Part shown: positions 9,953 through 22,293 of the stretch, piece by piece
How positions within the stretch are numbered: position 1 is the stretch's first letter
Layout of the letters: each line of letters opens with the position of its first letter
Assembly: GCA_949361645.1 (NCBI GenBank)
Contig: OX442428.1
Span: 5,432,461 to 5,496,460 of the forward strand
DNA from: Spongilla lacustris
Taxonomy: Eukaryota > Porifera > Demospongiae > Spongillida > Spongillidae
Reading direction: 5' to 3'
DNA: 64,000 bases
Notes under the pieces: generated by a model
Seen by the model: only the letters and a program-made list of their open reading frames with translations
What the model was told of the DNA's origin: nothing
The model's database searches: none
Translations under genes and position numbers: made by a program

Positions 9953-10115
9953 CAGGGTTGCCGAAGGCCAGCCCGGCCTGCCAGGTCGGCCTGCCAGGCC
10001 GGACATTTAGTTTGGCCTGGCAGGCCGGACCGTGACCTGACAGGCCGGCAGGCCGGGATCCACCCACTTATTATAATAAATTATTAATTCATTTCGCGAT
10101 GTCTATAGCTATATA

Positions 10116-10707
10116 TGGGACAGTTTCCGAGATAACTTCCTATGTTTTATAACATTATAAAATAATCGTGTTATAACATTTGAATTGCTGTATCCGCGCC
10201 GAACAATAAAGGCTATTTTCAACACTTCATACTTTACCATTGCCCTAGGGTAAAATACATGTACATGCATTTTTGTGTCTTGCACTTGCTCAGTACCATC
10301 ATTGCAACGTTCGATACCACACCAGGTTCAAACCCAACATAACTTTCTGTAGGAGTAATCAAATCGCTTCAAATTCGGTTTGTAGGTATAGAGGTCCTAT
10401 ATCTATCGATTTGTTCTGTTCGTTAATTTTTATGCCATCCGTTACGGAGCTATAGTTGAACAAACTATACGTGCACTTTTTCCCGCTCGATACGCGGCAA
10501 TGATATAATCATCGCATTCCATACTTTGAGCGGGACGCGATTTGCCCAAATCATCGGCGCGAATCGAGCGGGAAAATGTGCTCGTACGTAGTTTGTTCAA
10601 CTATATCTCCGTAATGGATGGCATAAAAATTAACGAACAGAACCAATCGATAGATATAGGACCTCTCTACCTACAAACCGAATTTGAAGCGATTTGATTA
10701 CTCCTAT
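10116..10707. mobile_element. Truncated copy of the TGGGACAGTTTCC palindromic element
   Basis: Begins tgggacagtttccga and follows the sequence of the complete 820-bp element at 37851-38670, including the central inverted segments around tccgttacggag and gaacaaact. The right terminal part (about 230 bp) is missing. Confidence 0.85.
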
Positions 10708-10795
10708 ACAGATACAGAAACTGAGTCTGAGATACATAACATGCAGTGATGCAAACAGCACGCTTGCTATCTAAATACTTGTAATTAACCATGCA

Positions 10796-10890
10796 TTGTG
10801 CTTCAGCATGACACACGCCTCCAAACGTTGAGGGAGAAGGTTCCATCTCTGGCGCTGTTGAATCAGCTTAGCTCGCGAAAACACCCGCTC
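10796..10890 (-). pseudogene. hAT transposase C-terminal scrap
   Basis: On the minus strand the frame reads SERVFSRAKLIQQRQRWNLL and onward, matching the end of the hAT dimerisation domain. No upstream coding part remains. It belongs to the enclosing 9953-11072 element by position and orientation. Confidence 0.75.
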
Positions 10891-11080
10891 GGATCGTATG
10901 AATTTTTAATAAATTGTTTAATAATATCATAATGTTTTGTGGTTAGCCATGAATTTTTAATAAATTGTTTAATAACATCAATTTATCCGACCTGGCAGGT
11001 CGGCCTGGCAGGCCGGGGCTGTCAGGCCGGCCGGTCACAGGCCGGACCCCGGCCTGACTTTCGGCAACCCTGGTCGTCGC

Positions 11081-11640
11081 CTGTCGAGCACTGCTTGAAA
11101 TTAGACTTCGAAACGTATAAATGCAGCTGTAGCGTACTTACTTTGCATCGATCCGTAACAGATGTCATAATTATAAAAATTTACGACCAGACCAAATCAG
11201 TAGCTACGTACTGGACTCCTCAGCTCTATGTATACGTCCCGAATCCATGTGACGTGTATGTTTGCAAAACCTTATATGTGCTTATGCTACAGCTGTCCTC
11301 TGTAGGATACACATGTAGCTTCTCCACCATAGAGGTGAACATTGTATTTATGTGCTAAAATTGTCATGTGTATTATCCTAATAATAGATGTTGTTATTAT
11401 TATACAAGGCATGGATTATCAATTAAGAGTACTTTCTTAAGCCATCATTCTACTATTGAAACTCTTCTAAGCAAAAGGACAAGGGCTGCTCCATATACTG
11501 TGTCATTGGGGGTGTCACGTATATCTTTCCTCACCTCCACCCTCAACTCCACTTTCATTCCCATCCATGCATAGTGCACTATTCAGCTCGTAAACACACC
11601 AACATAAAAAGGCACACATTGATGCACACATTTAAATGTC
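11081..11640. repeat. Tandem duplication copy A, receptor 3' flank
   Basis: From actgcttgaaattagac onward it matches 61850-62043, then jumps (copy B has about 830 extra bases) and matches 62890-63260. This is the sequence downstream of the receptor gene in both copies. Confidence 0.85.
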
Positions 11641-11818
11641 CAGTATGTTACATTGCACCTTCTAACTAAATTTCAGTCCCTATATGTACAGTATTTTCAA
11701 ATGAACACTTGAATTTAATGATTCTTTATTTTTCATTTTAGTCAATCCAATTATTTCTCCACCTTAGTCACAAAATCAACAATAACAAGATAAAGGGAAA
11801 TGCAAAATTGTGACTTAC

Positions 11819-14800
11819 ATGTGCATCATTAATTATCATATGCATAGCTTCAGGGGGCTCCTGATTATGAACAGACAATGATGTTGCCATATCACCATTA
11901 GTCTCTTGTTTTTTGTCTGCAGAATCTTTGATACTTGCTGATGATTTTTCAAATATTTTATTCCCTTGTGGATCTTTGTAGAGGCTTATCATCTGAAATT
12001 CAATATGGATACAGATTATTAGGATAAAATTGAATTAATAGATAATAACCTTTGGAAAAAATATTAATCCAAGGTAGGCAGTTGTGTTCACAAAAATGAC
12101 TCCATTCAGTATTCCACAAGTAATATTAATGTAATCAATAAATCCAAAATGTGTAAACACCAATGTTAACAAGGTGACACTTGAAATGTATATAATAGCG
12201 GCAATGTATTCAGAATCATTGAGGGCAGTTATCTTAACCTTTCTTGACTGGAATGCCAGGATCATTCCCAAACACTGGAGGAATGCAGTATATGTCATGA
12301 GCAGGATTAGCCAGTAGTATGATGGTGTGTCCGTTTTGTAACATGTATTTATGTAGTAATAAACTTTTAACCCTGATTTGGGGTCCTGTAATAGTGGAAG
12401 GAGAACAACAAAAAAACTTTTTAAAACATTTCAGTGGTGGTCCACAACTGATTTTACAACTAAAATTTTTTTTTTTAATTCAAATCACCTTTTGAAGTAT
12501 GGCATTTTCTGAGTTTGGTAAAATGGACAGTGTATGGTTATAACAATGGCACAGCTGATCCAAGAAACAACAGCATTGTCTGTATTCCACTAAGTGTGAG
12601 CACAAGAATGATGAGGTGCCAATCATGGATAGGCTTAAGTACAGGGAAAATAGAAGTACTTTGATACGAACAATCAATAAAACATTTTATGTAACCTTTT
12701 TTGCAGTAGAAGGGTTGTAAAAAATATGGTACACTCTCCATAACTTTGCAATGACTGTGCCCAACACAAGAGCATACCCAAGGAAGACAAGCCATGTTCT
12801 AAACTGAAGGAATGGCATAATAGAGTCATAGCAGGAATAGATATGGCTATGCAAATGAAGGTCAATGCCTACTAGCATCTTACATGGCACTGAAGAGTCC
12901 CAAGGCTAGCAGATGTAGGTAGGACAATGTTGGCATACATAGCAGTGTATAGAAACAGGGCTCCAACCAAGATGAAATGATTAAGATTTGGACTGGTTAA
13001 TTTAACAACCCTATGAATGGGGATATCAAACAAATGTTATGCATACCTAAACAGACTCAAAACATATGAATTCTTACTTTCGTTTTCTGCATTCAATATT
13101 GAATACATTACACACCAATACAAGAATAATTCCAGCTGATGCCAAGACATAGTACATTATAGCCATGCTAAAATCATTAGTACTTGTAACATTGAGTGGC
13201 GTGCCATCAGGAGTGATCCCACCTGTAGTGATGTTAGTGTAAATTGTTTCATAAGTGCTTACTTGGAAAGGCAGTCATAGATGTTTCATTGCAATCATCA
13301 TAAAATTGATATGTTGAATTCTGGTCTAAACCAATGTAACCAATGCAACCCTTTGTCAACTCAGAACCATCTGCAGTTATTTGCGATAATGATTTGTATG
13401 CAAGTAGGTTACATATATTTCTAACCTAGTCTGTATTGAAATACACCAATTTTGTGAATGACTCTGGTTCCATTGGCGTCAAAATGTACTGAGTCCTGAA
13501 AGCATTTATTGATATAAATACAAAGGTTAAATACAAAAGTGCACGTACTGATACACCAACAAAGCTGGTAGCATTGAGGTTACTTTTCAAAATACATGCT
13601 ACTTTGGCATTGTTGTATTTAAACAAATCAAGCGTAATATTTGTATATCCTGGAAGGTCCTGGCATCCTGGAATCGAAGTGTTTGACCAACTGTTCATCT
13701 GTCCTGTTTAGAGCAAGGGCCAATGCCCATACAGCATTATAGGCAAAGGTGTGAACGCATGTGTTTTTATAGTTGCCTAGTGTTCGCTTCTGATTGTACA
13801 TCTGCAAGTACTGTGATTCATTCTGCATATTCAAATCAAATAATTGGAGAGATATAGACAAATTTTGAAGGCAGATAATACATACATGTATTGTCGTTAT
13901 AATTACAATCAGTAGGAATAGCTGAGATGAGGGAACAGCTAAGGACGAAAGGAATAACTAATTTTCTATCGATAGATACATACATGTATACACATATGTG
14001 TATTGATGTGCAAGATTTGAATAGTCGTGAGTACGATTACAAAAATACCCCGATCCCATTCTCAATCGAACTTTAGCGAGCGTAATACTCTTAGCAAAGC
14101 AAAGAGCCAGGGTATGGCTATATACACAGAGCAAAACCATAGATATTAATATTTATGGCCTTAGACAGTTCAGACAACAGAAAAACTCGATTTTAGAGTA
14201 GACAATCTATGATATTACTCCTTCTTTTTAGATCTGCATGATAAGATAAGATTCAATTGGTTATGAGATTAATTTTATTGATTTAAACCGGCATACACGG
14301 GGCTACTTCTGGGCGACTTATCAGGTTAGGAACTACTGCCTAACTTACACTATTAACTGCAAGCCCATCTGCTAAATTAAATACATCTATGCATACGGAC
14401 ATTGAGTTGACAAACACGTGCTAAATTATGCACCTACATTACAGCATTACTATACATCTAGACTGAACTTTTTGTCTTTTTTATTATTATTAGCTTGGAT
14501 ACGCGGGTACGGTGCACCGTCATGTATATTTTAGTATCACGTCCAGTCAGATGACGCGTAATTTGTAAGGATAAAAACCACTTATAGTCAGTTCTCATGT
14601 TTGGTTGTTTATTTTTTTCCTTACGTTGATGAAAACTTTAACTTTCCCTCCTCAGTTAGTATTTATGCAAATAAAATTCAACCAGTCGCGATGAAGCCAC
14701 TTTATTTCATATAATGTTTAAATTCTAGAATTCTAGACATGTAAAATACATGACTAAACAATCGGTAGTGTAGGGGGTTTGATTGAATAAAAAGTACGGA

Positions 14801-16750
14801 AGCAGGGGATTATAGAAATTATGCAATTATGAATCTATATACTGACCGACATCATAACTATAATAATGATTATAATTATATTATAAAATTATATTGTAGT
14901 TTATTGAACTTGCTAAAATGTAGGTCTAATTGCATAATTTCCAAAATCCTTTGTTTCCTTGCTTTCAAGTTAGAATCATACAAATCCTATAACACCAATA
15001 CAATTTATATTCTCTCTATAATATATCCTAACGTACGAATCCACTGATGGTAAGCAGGCTTTGATTTTGTACAACTGGATGGTGCAGAATGATGATTGAC
15101 CTATCAAGGACCTTTTGCTTGTCATCTGTGCTGCAACCATTGCTACCATTGAAGATGTCATCCTTCCACCACTCATCAGAATACCATCCATATGTGATCC
15201 AAGTTTATCGAGGATACGTTAGGTTCATTAATGCAGCCTGCTTGCACAAAAGATTTCATTAAATGCTTTTTCATGATTAATGACCAACTACCTCACAAAG
15301 AACTTTATTGCTCCATTGTTCATACATGTTGAGGAAAAAGACCCTGAAATCTGCTGATGTTCGCTAATTAAAAAATCACGTCATGTCAAATCGTATAAAT
15401 GCAGCTGAATTAAACTTACAAACAAGTCGTAGTAACTACTAAAATTTGTTACTGAAGAAGAAAATGTATTTTCATCAACAACAATGCCTGCTTGTTGTGT
15501 AATTATTACATTTCTGACACCTGCTGACATCTGCAGTGTACAGTAGACATACGTATAAAATCACATAACTACTATATACTATCAGTATCAGAAACAATTT
15601 CTACACCTGTATTGAAGTGATATAACCAATTTCACTCCACCCAATCCATTATTGCATAGCTGCTATACAGTTTTTTTTAAATGTACGTAACCAATTAACA
15701 TTGCTGGATCTACATGTAGACCAATGAAACAAGCTATAGATAGCCAAATGCAGAGCACTTTTTCAATAATGGAATAATTCTTACTGTCTAATGAACTAAT
15801 TAGCAATTACTACCATCTGAGGTTTTAAGTGCTATCTTTGTGAACAAATCTTGAATAAATGGTGCGTTAATTTCAACTTGCTCATAAAAAACTGATATAT
15901 TTTGTTCCTTATATTATTGGAAATAATCTTGACTATGGACACTTTAATAGGCAGGGTTTAGCATTAATTGAGTACTTGTTTCATGTGTATGTACATTATT
16001 TTTAGTGCGTTGAATTTACCGTAGTGAAGAGGTTCTCGTTCTGAGTTAAAAATAGTATTCTCTTCCAGTTATACTTTCTCAAAATAGAGACCATAGCAGG
16101 AGCGATGTCTTTAAAAGATGGATATGTGCGAAAGTAGTTCTTAAATTGAGCTCTGTTGCTCAGTGCAGAGGATGCCGAAGCATATGATATCTGTGGAAGG
16201 ATATAGTTACACTGATTTATAGCGTATAACTTTGCGCGTATGCTTGCAAATTAATTCATTTATGCCCACCTGAGTTATATTCCACCTGTGGCTAATATCG
16301 GCTACAGGTTCAGTAGCAACGGAGCAACCACACCCAAGGAGAGCTATAATGTTGATGCGGTCTGATGTGTACACCACCGATGAGAAAAACGCGTCGAGAG
16401 ATTGAATATGGTCACACTATATGAATGAAAGCAAGATTAGTCCCGTCTGCCCCCCCCCCCCCCCCATCAGCTGCCATGCATTTTCTAATTGTACATGACT
16501 ACAGCACAAGGATGTGTGTTTTATTGTGAATTGGCAGACATCGTTGTGTATTGAAGCATTTTTCTCTGAACCTGCCCCATATATAATTATACAACTTACC
16601 CCTGAATCCATTACAGGTGTGGACATAAGCTTGTATCCAGGTAAGATGGAAGTGTTATTGTTGATGTGTTCCACGGCCAAATCCACAGCCGGGATAGCTC
16701 CGGATGAGTTAAATCCCGATCGCCGAAAGATGTTATGTGCCCGAAGTATA
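11819..16750 (-). CDS. GABA-B-like class C G-protein-coupled receptor (copy A)
   Basis: A multi-exon minus-strand gene. From the 5' end: a periplasmic-binding-type ligand domain in exons near 16600-16745 (AIPAVDLAVEHIN), 16270-16430, 16020-16190 (IAPAMVSILRKYNWKRILFL), 15415-15530, 15290-15360, 15045-15200 (TYGWYSDEWWKDD) and 13560-13860 (FAYNAVWALALALN); then seven membrane segments: TM1 about 13080-13200, TM2 12885-13020 (RVVKLTSPNLNH), TM3 12703-12890 (RTWLVFLGYALVLG then KLWRVYHIF), TM4 12489-12660, TM5-7 12050-12385 (KITALNDSEYIAA, the GABA-B-type TM6 signature); and a charged tail 11819-11992. The family signals through G proteins at the plasma membrane; the ligand is unknown here. Exon limits are approximate, and the signal peptide and last exon were not found. 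The TM4 exon appears to need a one-base frame change, so decay or sequencing error is possible. A sister copy lies at 63404-64000. Confidence 0.85.
13865..15040. other. Large intron of receptor copy A
   Basis: No exon of the receptor and no other gene recognised between the YNAVWALAL exon and the GWYSDEWW exon. AT-rich. Confidence 0.45.
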
Positions 16751-16759
16751 TTGTCCTAG

Positions 16760-17380
16760 TCTTATTTGCCATTGTTTGATATATCAGCAGAAGCATCCAT
16801 AAGCCTGTTAAGTATATAAATTACCTCATGGCAAAGCAAAAAAACAACAGTGGGATAGAGCTATAACAAATAATTTGCCAGCCTGGCAATGATTAATGGC
16901 AATAGAACCTATAATTATAAAGTGGTCGTATACCTATATATTTGCCTGTTAATGTCAAATGCTAATAATCAGTGTATGCAAAAGATCAACACGTCACACA
17001 GTAATTTACCATCATCACCTTTCAAGTCGTAGCCACGAGGGCGAGGGGTGTGGCTTAAAACTTCTCGAGTTAGTATTTAACTTCATAAAAATTAACGATG
17101 GTACATATGCATGTGCATTTTAAAATAAAATAATAACTTGCCGTTAGCGGATTTTGTTGTGTTGAAGTTTTCTACTTTACAACATAACCGACAATACCAT
17201 TCCCACTAACATCCTGAGATGAAGAGAAAAAAAATTGGCGCATCTCAGTAACTTAATTACTAATGCTTCCGCCTTTTTCAACATTTCAGAAAAGCATTTG
17301 GTACTCTAAAACTGGAAGGACTCATTTAGGAAAACGTAAGCAGTGACTCTGGCTTTGTCACGTGGCCATATCCACATTAG
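16760..17380. other. 5' flank of receptor copy A
   Basis: The promoter and signal-peptide exon should lie here, but none could be identified with confidence. Confidence 0.35.
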
Positions 17381-17484
17381 AGTACCTGGCTAGACTATCT
17401 ACATCGTTTTCAAACCCAACAAGGGCTATATTATACAAGGAAATCCCATAAATTGCCCCCCTCAGCTTTGTTAAATGGCCCCAC
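17381..17484. repeat. Second copy of the TACCTGGCTAGA repeat
   Basis: Reads tacctggctagactatc then caagggctatattatacaagg and cccataaattgc, matching 474-571 with scattered differences. A dispersed repeat of unknown class. Confidence 0.65.
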
Positions 17485-17522
17485 TTTACGTATTCAATTA
17501 CGGGTGATTACATAAACACACG

Positions 17523-17735
17523 ATTTCCCTTGTCAGTCGTTCACTCAATTATAACGTTAAAAGTTCGTCGCAAAGGACGTGAGTGATAAAACGCGCCGTA
17601 GTAAAAGAACCGTACATCCAGAAGTTAATTTACTCGTCGCAGTGGCGTTATCCGATATATCCAGGGTCGGCCAATTGCAAGGAGGCCCCCCCCCCCCCCC
17701 ACACACACACACACGCATGCTCGCACGCAATTAAA
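17523..17735. repeat. Tandem duplication copy B, 5' landmark
   Basis: Matches 9178-9373, beginning ttcccttgtcagtcgttcactc. It contains an extra poly-C/(CA) tract and ends gcaattaaaatgtt at the Gypsy insertion. Confidence 0.85.
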
Positions 17736-17740
17736 ATGTT

Positions 17741-17852
17741 TTAGCGCATGCGCTATAGCTGCTCTTATTATGGACATGCGCAGTGTTTACACCTGAGGGT
17801 ATTTAATGACGTGCTGTACGATCTTATTTGATAAAACACTTGAATTGCTACA
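17741..17852 (+). repeat. 5' LTR of the interrupted Gypsy element
   Basis: Nearly identical to 61470-61582: one base missing near the start (TTAGCGC against TGTAGCGC) and A/G in the final ttgRattgctaca. It contains a TATTTAAT-like word that may act as a promoter. Confidence 0.88.
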
Positions 17853-17853
17853 C

Positions 17854-17871
17854 TGGTGTCAGAAGTGGGAT
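17854..17871 (+). other. Primer binding site
   Basis: TGGTGTCAGAAGTGGGAT starts two bases after the LTR end, the position and form of a tRNA 3'-end complement used to prime minus-strand synthesis. Confidence 0.75.
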
Positions 17872-17886
17872 CGGACCGAATGCTAC

Positions 17887-20800
17887 ATGGCCGAGCAGGA
17901 AGAGCGGAAGGCTGTTCGGTTTAGCGCTAGACCGCCCGCTCGGTTTGCTAAGGGCGCTGACTTCAATCTCTGGGTCAAAAGGTTAGAACTGTACTTCAGG
18001 GAAGCGAAGGTCCCGGATAACAAGCGAGGAGAGGAGTTGGTAGCGCTGTTGGAAGACGACGCCTTTCGGGTAGTGAGTCAGTCGGGTTTTGTTAGCGGTG
18101 ACGGGGTGGAGTATGAAGAGGTGAAGAAATGTCTGCAGGAGCAGTATGCGCCAAAAGAAGTCAAACTGGAATGGCAGCGCAAGCTGCACTCAGCCCACCA
18201 GGAGAGACCCGAGACCCTGTTAGAATTTTCAGGGCGGTTGCGGATGCTGGCGGACAAGGCTTACACTTCGTGGTCGGCGGAAAGACGACTTGAAATGGCG
18301 CGTGAGCAATTTATTCACGGTGTTATCTCTCCTTCTGTGCAGATGAGGCTTTTGAGGAAGCAACCAGAGTCTTTGGAGGCTGCACTTGCTTTGGCTAGCC
18401 AGTGGGAATCAGTGGAGCTGGCTCAACAAAGCCTACGCGGAGAGAAACAGGGGCCGGTCACTGCCGTGTCAGGTGAACGAGACCTGGTACAAGGTGCATT
18501 GCGAGCTAATACGGTGGAAGAGTTGGCGTTACAAGTCCAACAGCTGTCACAGGAGATTAGTAAGTTGTCAAGTCGGGAAGTCGGTGAGAAAAGGAGCGCT
18601 CCGAAAAGGATCCCTGCATGTCTGTTGGAACTGCAAGCAAAAAGGGCATATACGGCGCAATTGTCCTCAGCGGAAGGAACGGAGTGTATCTCCGAAGGAG
18701 ATTGGGAAGGACAGGTCAGTGAAGTATACATCGGCTGTGGCATGCACGTTGATACTGCAGGGTATGGTTGGGGGTCGTCCCATACGTATGCTAGTGGATA
18801 CAGGATCATCCGTTACCCTTGTGCATGAAAAAGTGTGGAATGACATTTCTCAAGACAGGAAACTCTTGACACCCCAATGTCCTGTGATGGCAGTTAATGG
18901 AGACTCGTTAAGTCTATGTGGACAGATTGACCTTGATCTTATGGTGGGAAAGCATGTGAGAACTCATACTGTCCTTGTTGTGCGTGAGATGACGCAGGAG
19001 TGTTTATTGGGAACAGACTTTCTAGAACAATACGGGTGTGTTGTTGACCTGGGGAGAAGAACAATTATCATGTTAGGCGAAACAATACCTCTAGACACCT
19101 TGTACGGGTCGTGTATTTCTACATGTCATGTGTTTGTACAGGAGACAGCTGTCGTGCCACCCTATCACGAGATGCGATTGCAGGTTCAGTTGGAAGGTGC
19201 GAAAATTAACGGACGGGGACTATGTGGGTCTGTTCCAGCCAAAGGCGGAAATGTCTACTCAACGCGGACTTCTGTTTGCCTGTTCTGTATCTCCTGTCCA
19301 TGATGGCAAAGCAGTAGTTCAGCTGGTGAACCCCTCTGCAGTTCCTGTAACACTGCATTGCAAGGAGAAGGTTGATCAGGTATCCCCATGGGATGGAAGA
19401 GAGGGAGCGAATATGGTTGAGCCTGCATTGGGCACACGGCTTCCAGCCCGATCAACAGAGGCAATCGGTAAAGCAGTTGGGGAATTAATGGGTGACACAT
19501 CGGGGTTGTCAAGGGAGGAGTGTGCTAAGTTGAAAACAATTTTACATCATTTCTCAGATGTAATTTCTGTAGGTGACGGTGATTTAGGGCGTACCAATGT
19601 TTTACGTCATATACCATCAACTCAGGTGACACTTCCCCTGTTCATCAGCCGGCGCGGAGGCTTCCGTTTCATCAACGTGACGTGGTACAGAAAATGATCC
19701 AGGGAATGCTCCAACAGGGGATAATAGAGCCGTCCGGAGGAGCATGGGCTTCGCCTATTGTTCTGGTTAGGAAAAAGGACGGGTCATACAGGTTTTGTGT
19801 AGATTTTCGTCGCCTGAATAGCGTAACAAAAAAAGACGTGCACCCTCTTCCCAGGATTGATGATGCTCTGGACACTTTATCCGGCTCCAAGTGGTTTTCA
19901 ACCTTAGATTTGGCAAGTGGCTACTGGCAGGTAGAAATGGATCCTGCGGACAAGGAGAAAACTGCGTTCATCACTCCGTTTGGTCTACATCAGTTCCGAG
20001 TAATGCCGTTCGGACTAACGAACGCTCCAAGCACGTTTCAGCGGTTAATGAGTATGGTCCTGGCAGGACTCACAGTGGCGTATTTAGGGGGGGGCTCAGG
20101 GGGCTAAGGCACCCCCCTCCGACCCAAGAATGAATATGATTAAAATAATCAAATAGTGAGTACGCTCATAATTTCCCATCGCAGGCATACACGTACGCTT
20201 TATAGCGTGGTAATTTAATTCAATTCACTTCAGTCTATTATTAACATCACTATATAAGATTACCGTAAAGTCCACTCTGCCCCCACCGAAAAAAAATGTC
20301 TCGTGTTTAAACGAGCGTATCTTCGTAATCATGAACGCAGCTGCATGCGTGCCGTTCTTTAAAATCCTGTTGCCTGGAGTACCAGCTCTTTCCTGAAATG
20401 CTAAACAGGATGTCGGAAGCGTTAACGATTACGAAGACGCGCTAGTTTAAAATTAAACACGAGACATTATTTCGTTGGGACATGTATATACGTAGTTGGA
20501 TTCCGTTGACTGTTAGTCGTCCTCCAGCTGAAAAGCGCATTTTAGTTACTGCTTCGTCAACCACTTGAAGCCAGGTGCTGATTACATGCACTTTTACAAT
20601 ATAAATGGCTCTAAATATATCCTTGGCATGGATACAGTTTCAGAAGTTTGCAAATCTTCCATCAGCAGATTGTACCCACACTATTTTAAAGCTGCATTGC
20701 TGGCAAATATGCCAGAGCGCTTATCGGTATTCACAACACACTCAGCGGATCATTTAGTGTGCTAATGCACTCCGGCTTTGGCGGCTTCTGGATATATGCA

Positions 20801-21345
20801 TGCACCCTATTAGTGTATGCGCTTGGCGCCATCCTAGGCGATTGAGCCGTTGTATTTCTGTTAAACTATACTGCTGAGTGGGCGTGGTTGCAAAAATTTC
20901 GCGCGCTATCCGTTCAGCACCCCCCTCCTTTAATTTCTGGATACGCGCCTGACTCAGTTGGGTAACATGCTTGGTATACCTTGATGATATCATCATTTTT
21001 AGTCGAACGGTGGAAGAGCACTTGCAGCGGCTTACAGAGGTGCTACAGAGGCTTAAGGAGGCGGGGCTGAAGATCAAGCCTAGCAAATGCCATCTGCTTT
21101 GCAAGAGTGTGCGGTATCTGGGCTACGTGGTTTCAGAGAAGGGTATAGCTGCGGATGCTGACAAGATCAAGTGTGTCGAAAACTGGCCTACGCCCACTGA
21201 CCATGAAAGCCTGCGACAGTTCTTGGGGTTTGCTTCCTATTATAGGAAATTCATTCGCAATTTTGCAGACACCGCTGCTCCTCTTCATGCACTAACAGAA
21301 AAATCCAAACCCTGGCGCTGGACCATGGCCAGAAATTGCATGCCT
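17887..21345 (+). pseudogene. Gypsy gag, protease and reverse transcriptase (5' part of gag-pol)
   Basis: The gag start MAEQEERK follows the primer site. Gag runs to about 18570, where the frame changes; the zinc knuckle CWNCKQKGHIRRNC lies in the next frame. It is followed by an aspartic protease with VDTGSS (about 18800), a linker, and reverse transcriptase from 19684 with FCVDFRRLN, FSTLDLASGYWQ and YLDDIIIF. The last motif lies beyond an inserted 879-bp element. Frame changes at about 18570, 19205 and 19625, plus the insertion, inactivate it. The first could have been a natural gag-pol junction; the others are damage or sequence errors. Confidence 0.85.
20073..20951. mobile_element. CAGTGGCGTA-terminus non-autonomous element inside RT
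   Basis: Ends read CAGTGGCGTATTTAGG and, from the right, CAGGCGCGTATCCAG, flanked by ACTCA on both sides (20068-20072 and 20952-20956). Removing the element and one ACTCA restores continuous RT coding through the insertion point, which fixes both the borders and the 5-bp duplication. There is no transposase inside. A further inverted repeat (around cgtgtttaaac and gattacgaag) lies at about 20290-20480. Confidence 0.9.
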
Positions 21346-21359
21346 TCATTACTAATTCC

Positions 21360-22008
21360 TGACGCGTTATGACGTTTTTCCCGTTTCATTACCGTGCACG
21401 CGTCTATTGAAATGTATGGAGGATGACACTCTTTTGATCACTGTCACTCAGGCAAAGATGCCCATGACAAGGAAAAAAAACTTTATGATGAAGAGGATCA
21501 TAAGGTATACCTCTGTCGTTAAACAAAAAAATTAGCCCTCTTTCTGACGCTTCCTCGTCAGAATTTCAGTGTTTCCATACACATGTATGGATTTTGATTT
21601 TAAAAATGAGGGTTTTTCAAGACATTTATGCTTCCTGACGAAAATCCAAGCTAGATATCAAAAAGGAAAGACTAACTGCTGTTAGTAAAACCATTAGGGC
21701 TTGAGTGTGACATATTTTAACGTTCATGACCCTTTTACCCTCGCTTCCCTGATCACTTTTATCATTAAGGTTCATATGTCTTTGTAAATACCAATATTCA
21801 ATAATAAATCGACAAACGCCGCGTGCGTGCCCTGCCGCGATGAAGGTTTTCAAACAAGAAGGCACAAATCACCGACCACGGTATGAATCCTAGCAACGAA
21901 CGTTCGATACTTGATAGCTTGTTACACATGTGCGTCTGATTTCGACTGTTGTGCGTGTGCATGGGTGGCAATATAGATGCGATTGTACTTTTTTTTTGGT
22001 AGTAGGCC
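21360..22008. other. Unassigned left margin of the block
   Basis: AT-rich, with a small palindrome around ctgacgcttcctcgtcag near 21545. No gene recognised. Confidence 0.4.
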
Positions 22009-22013
22009 TACTC

Positions 22014-22293
22014 CTATGGAACGCCCGAGCCGCCAAAATTCAACAAAAAACGCACAATTAGAAATTTTAATAATCCATTATAAAAACGTTTTTTGTACTA
22101 GAAAAAAAAAAATTCTCTGTAAAATATAAAATACGATGCTGTGGTTTGCGGAGGGAAGCGAGGAGTGTATCTTAGTTTACGGACTAATGGGCGAGAAACA
22201 TGTACGAGACGCTTTGTCGTGCGACTATTAGGACCTTTGACCTTTTTGGAGCATTGGCCGTATCTGGTCTTTGGTGGACTGCGTGCAATAACC
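22014..22293 (+). repeat. Left arm of a 23.8-kb-spaced inverted repeat
   Basis: Begins tatggaacgcccgagccgcc and is homologous, inverted, to 45591-45859. TACTC directly precedes it and also follows the outer end of the other arm. Confidence 0.85.

Larger units (their letters stand above)
9953..11072 (-). mobile_element. hAT element relic with perfect 8-bp duplication
   Basis: Both termini read CAGGGTTGCCGAA inward, followed by subterminal arrays of GGCCTGCCAGGCCGG-type palindromic words. The 8-bp duplication GTCGTCGC is diagnostic of hAT insertions. Only a C-terminal transposase scrap survives, and a foldback element occupies much of the interior, so this copy cannot move by itself. Confidence 0.92.
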
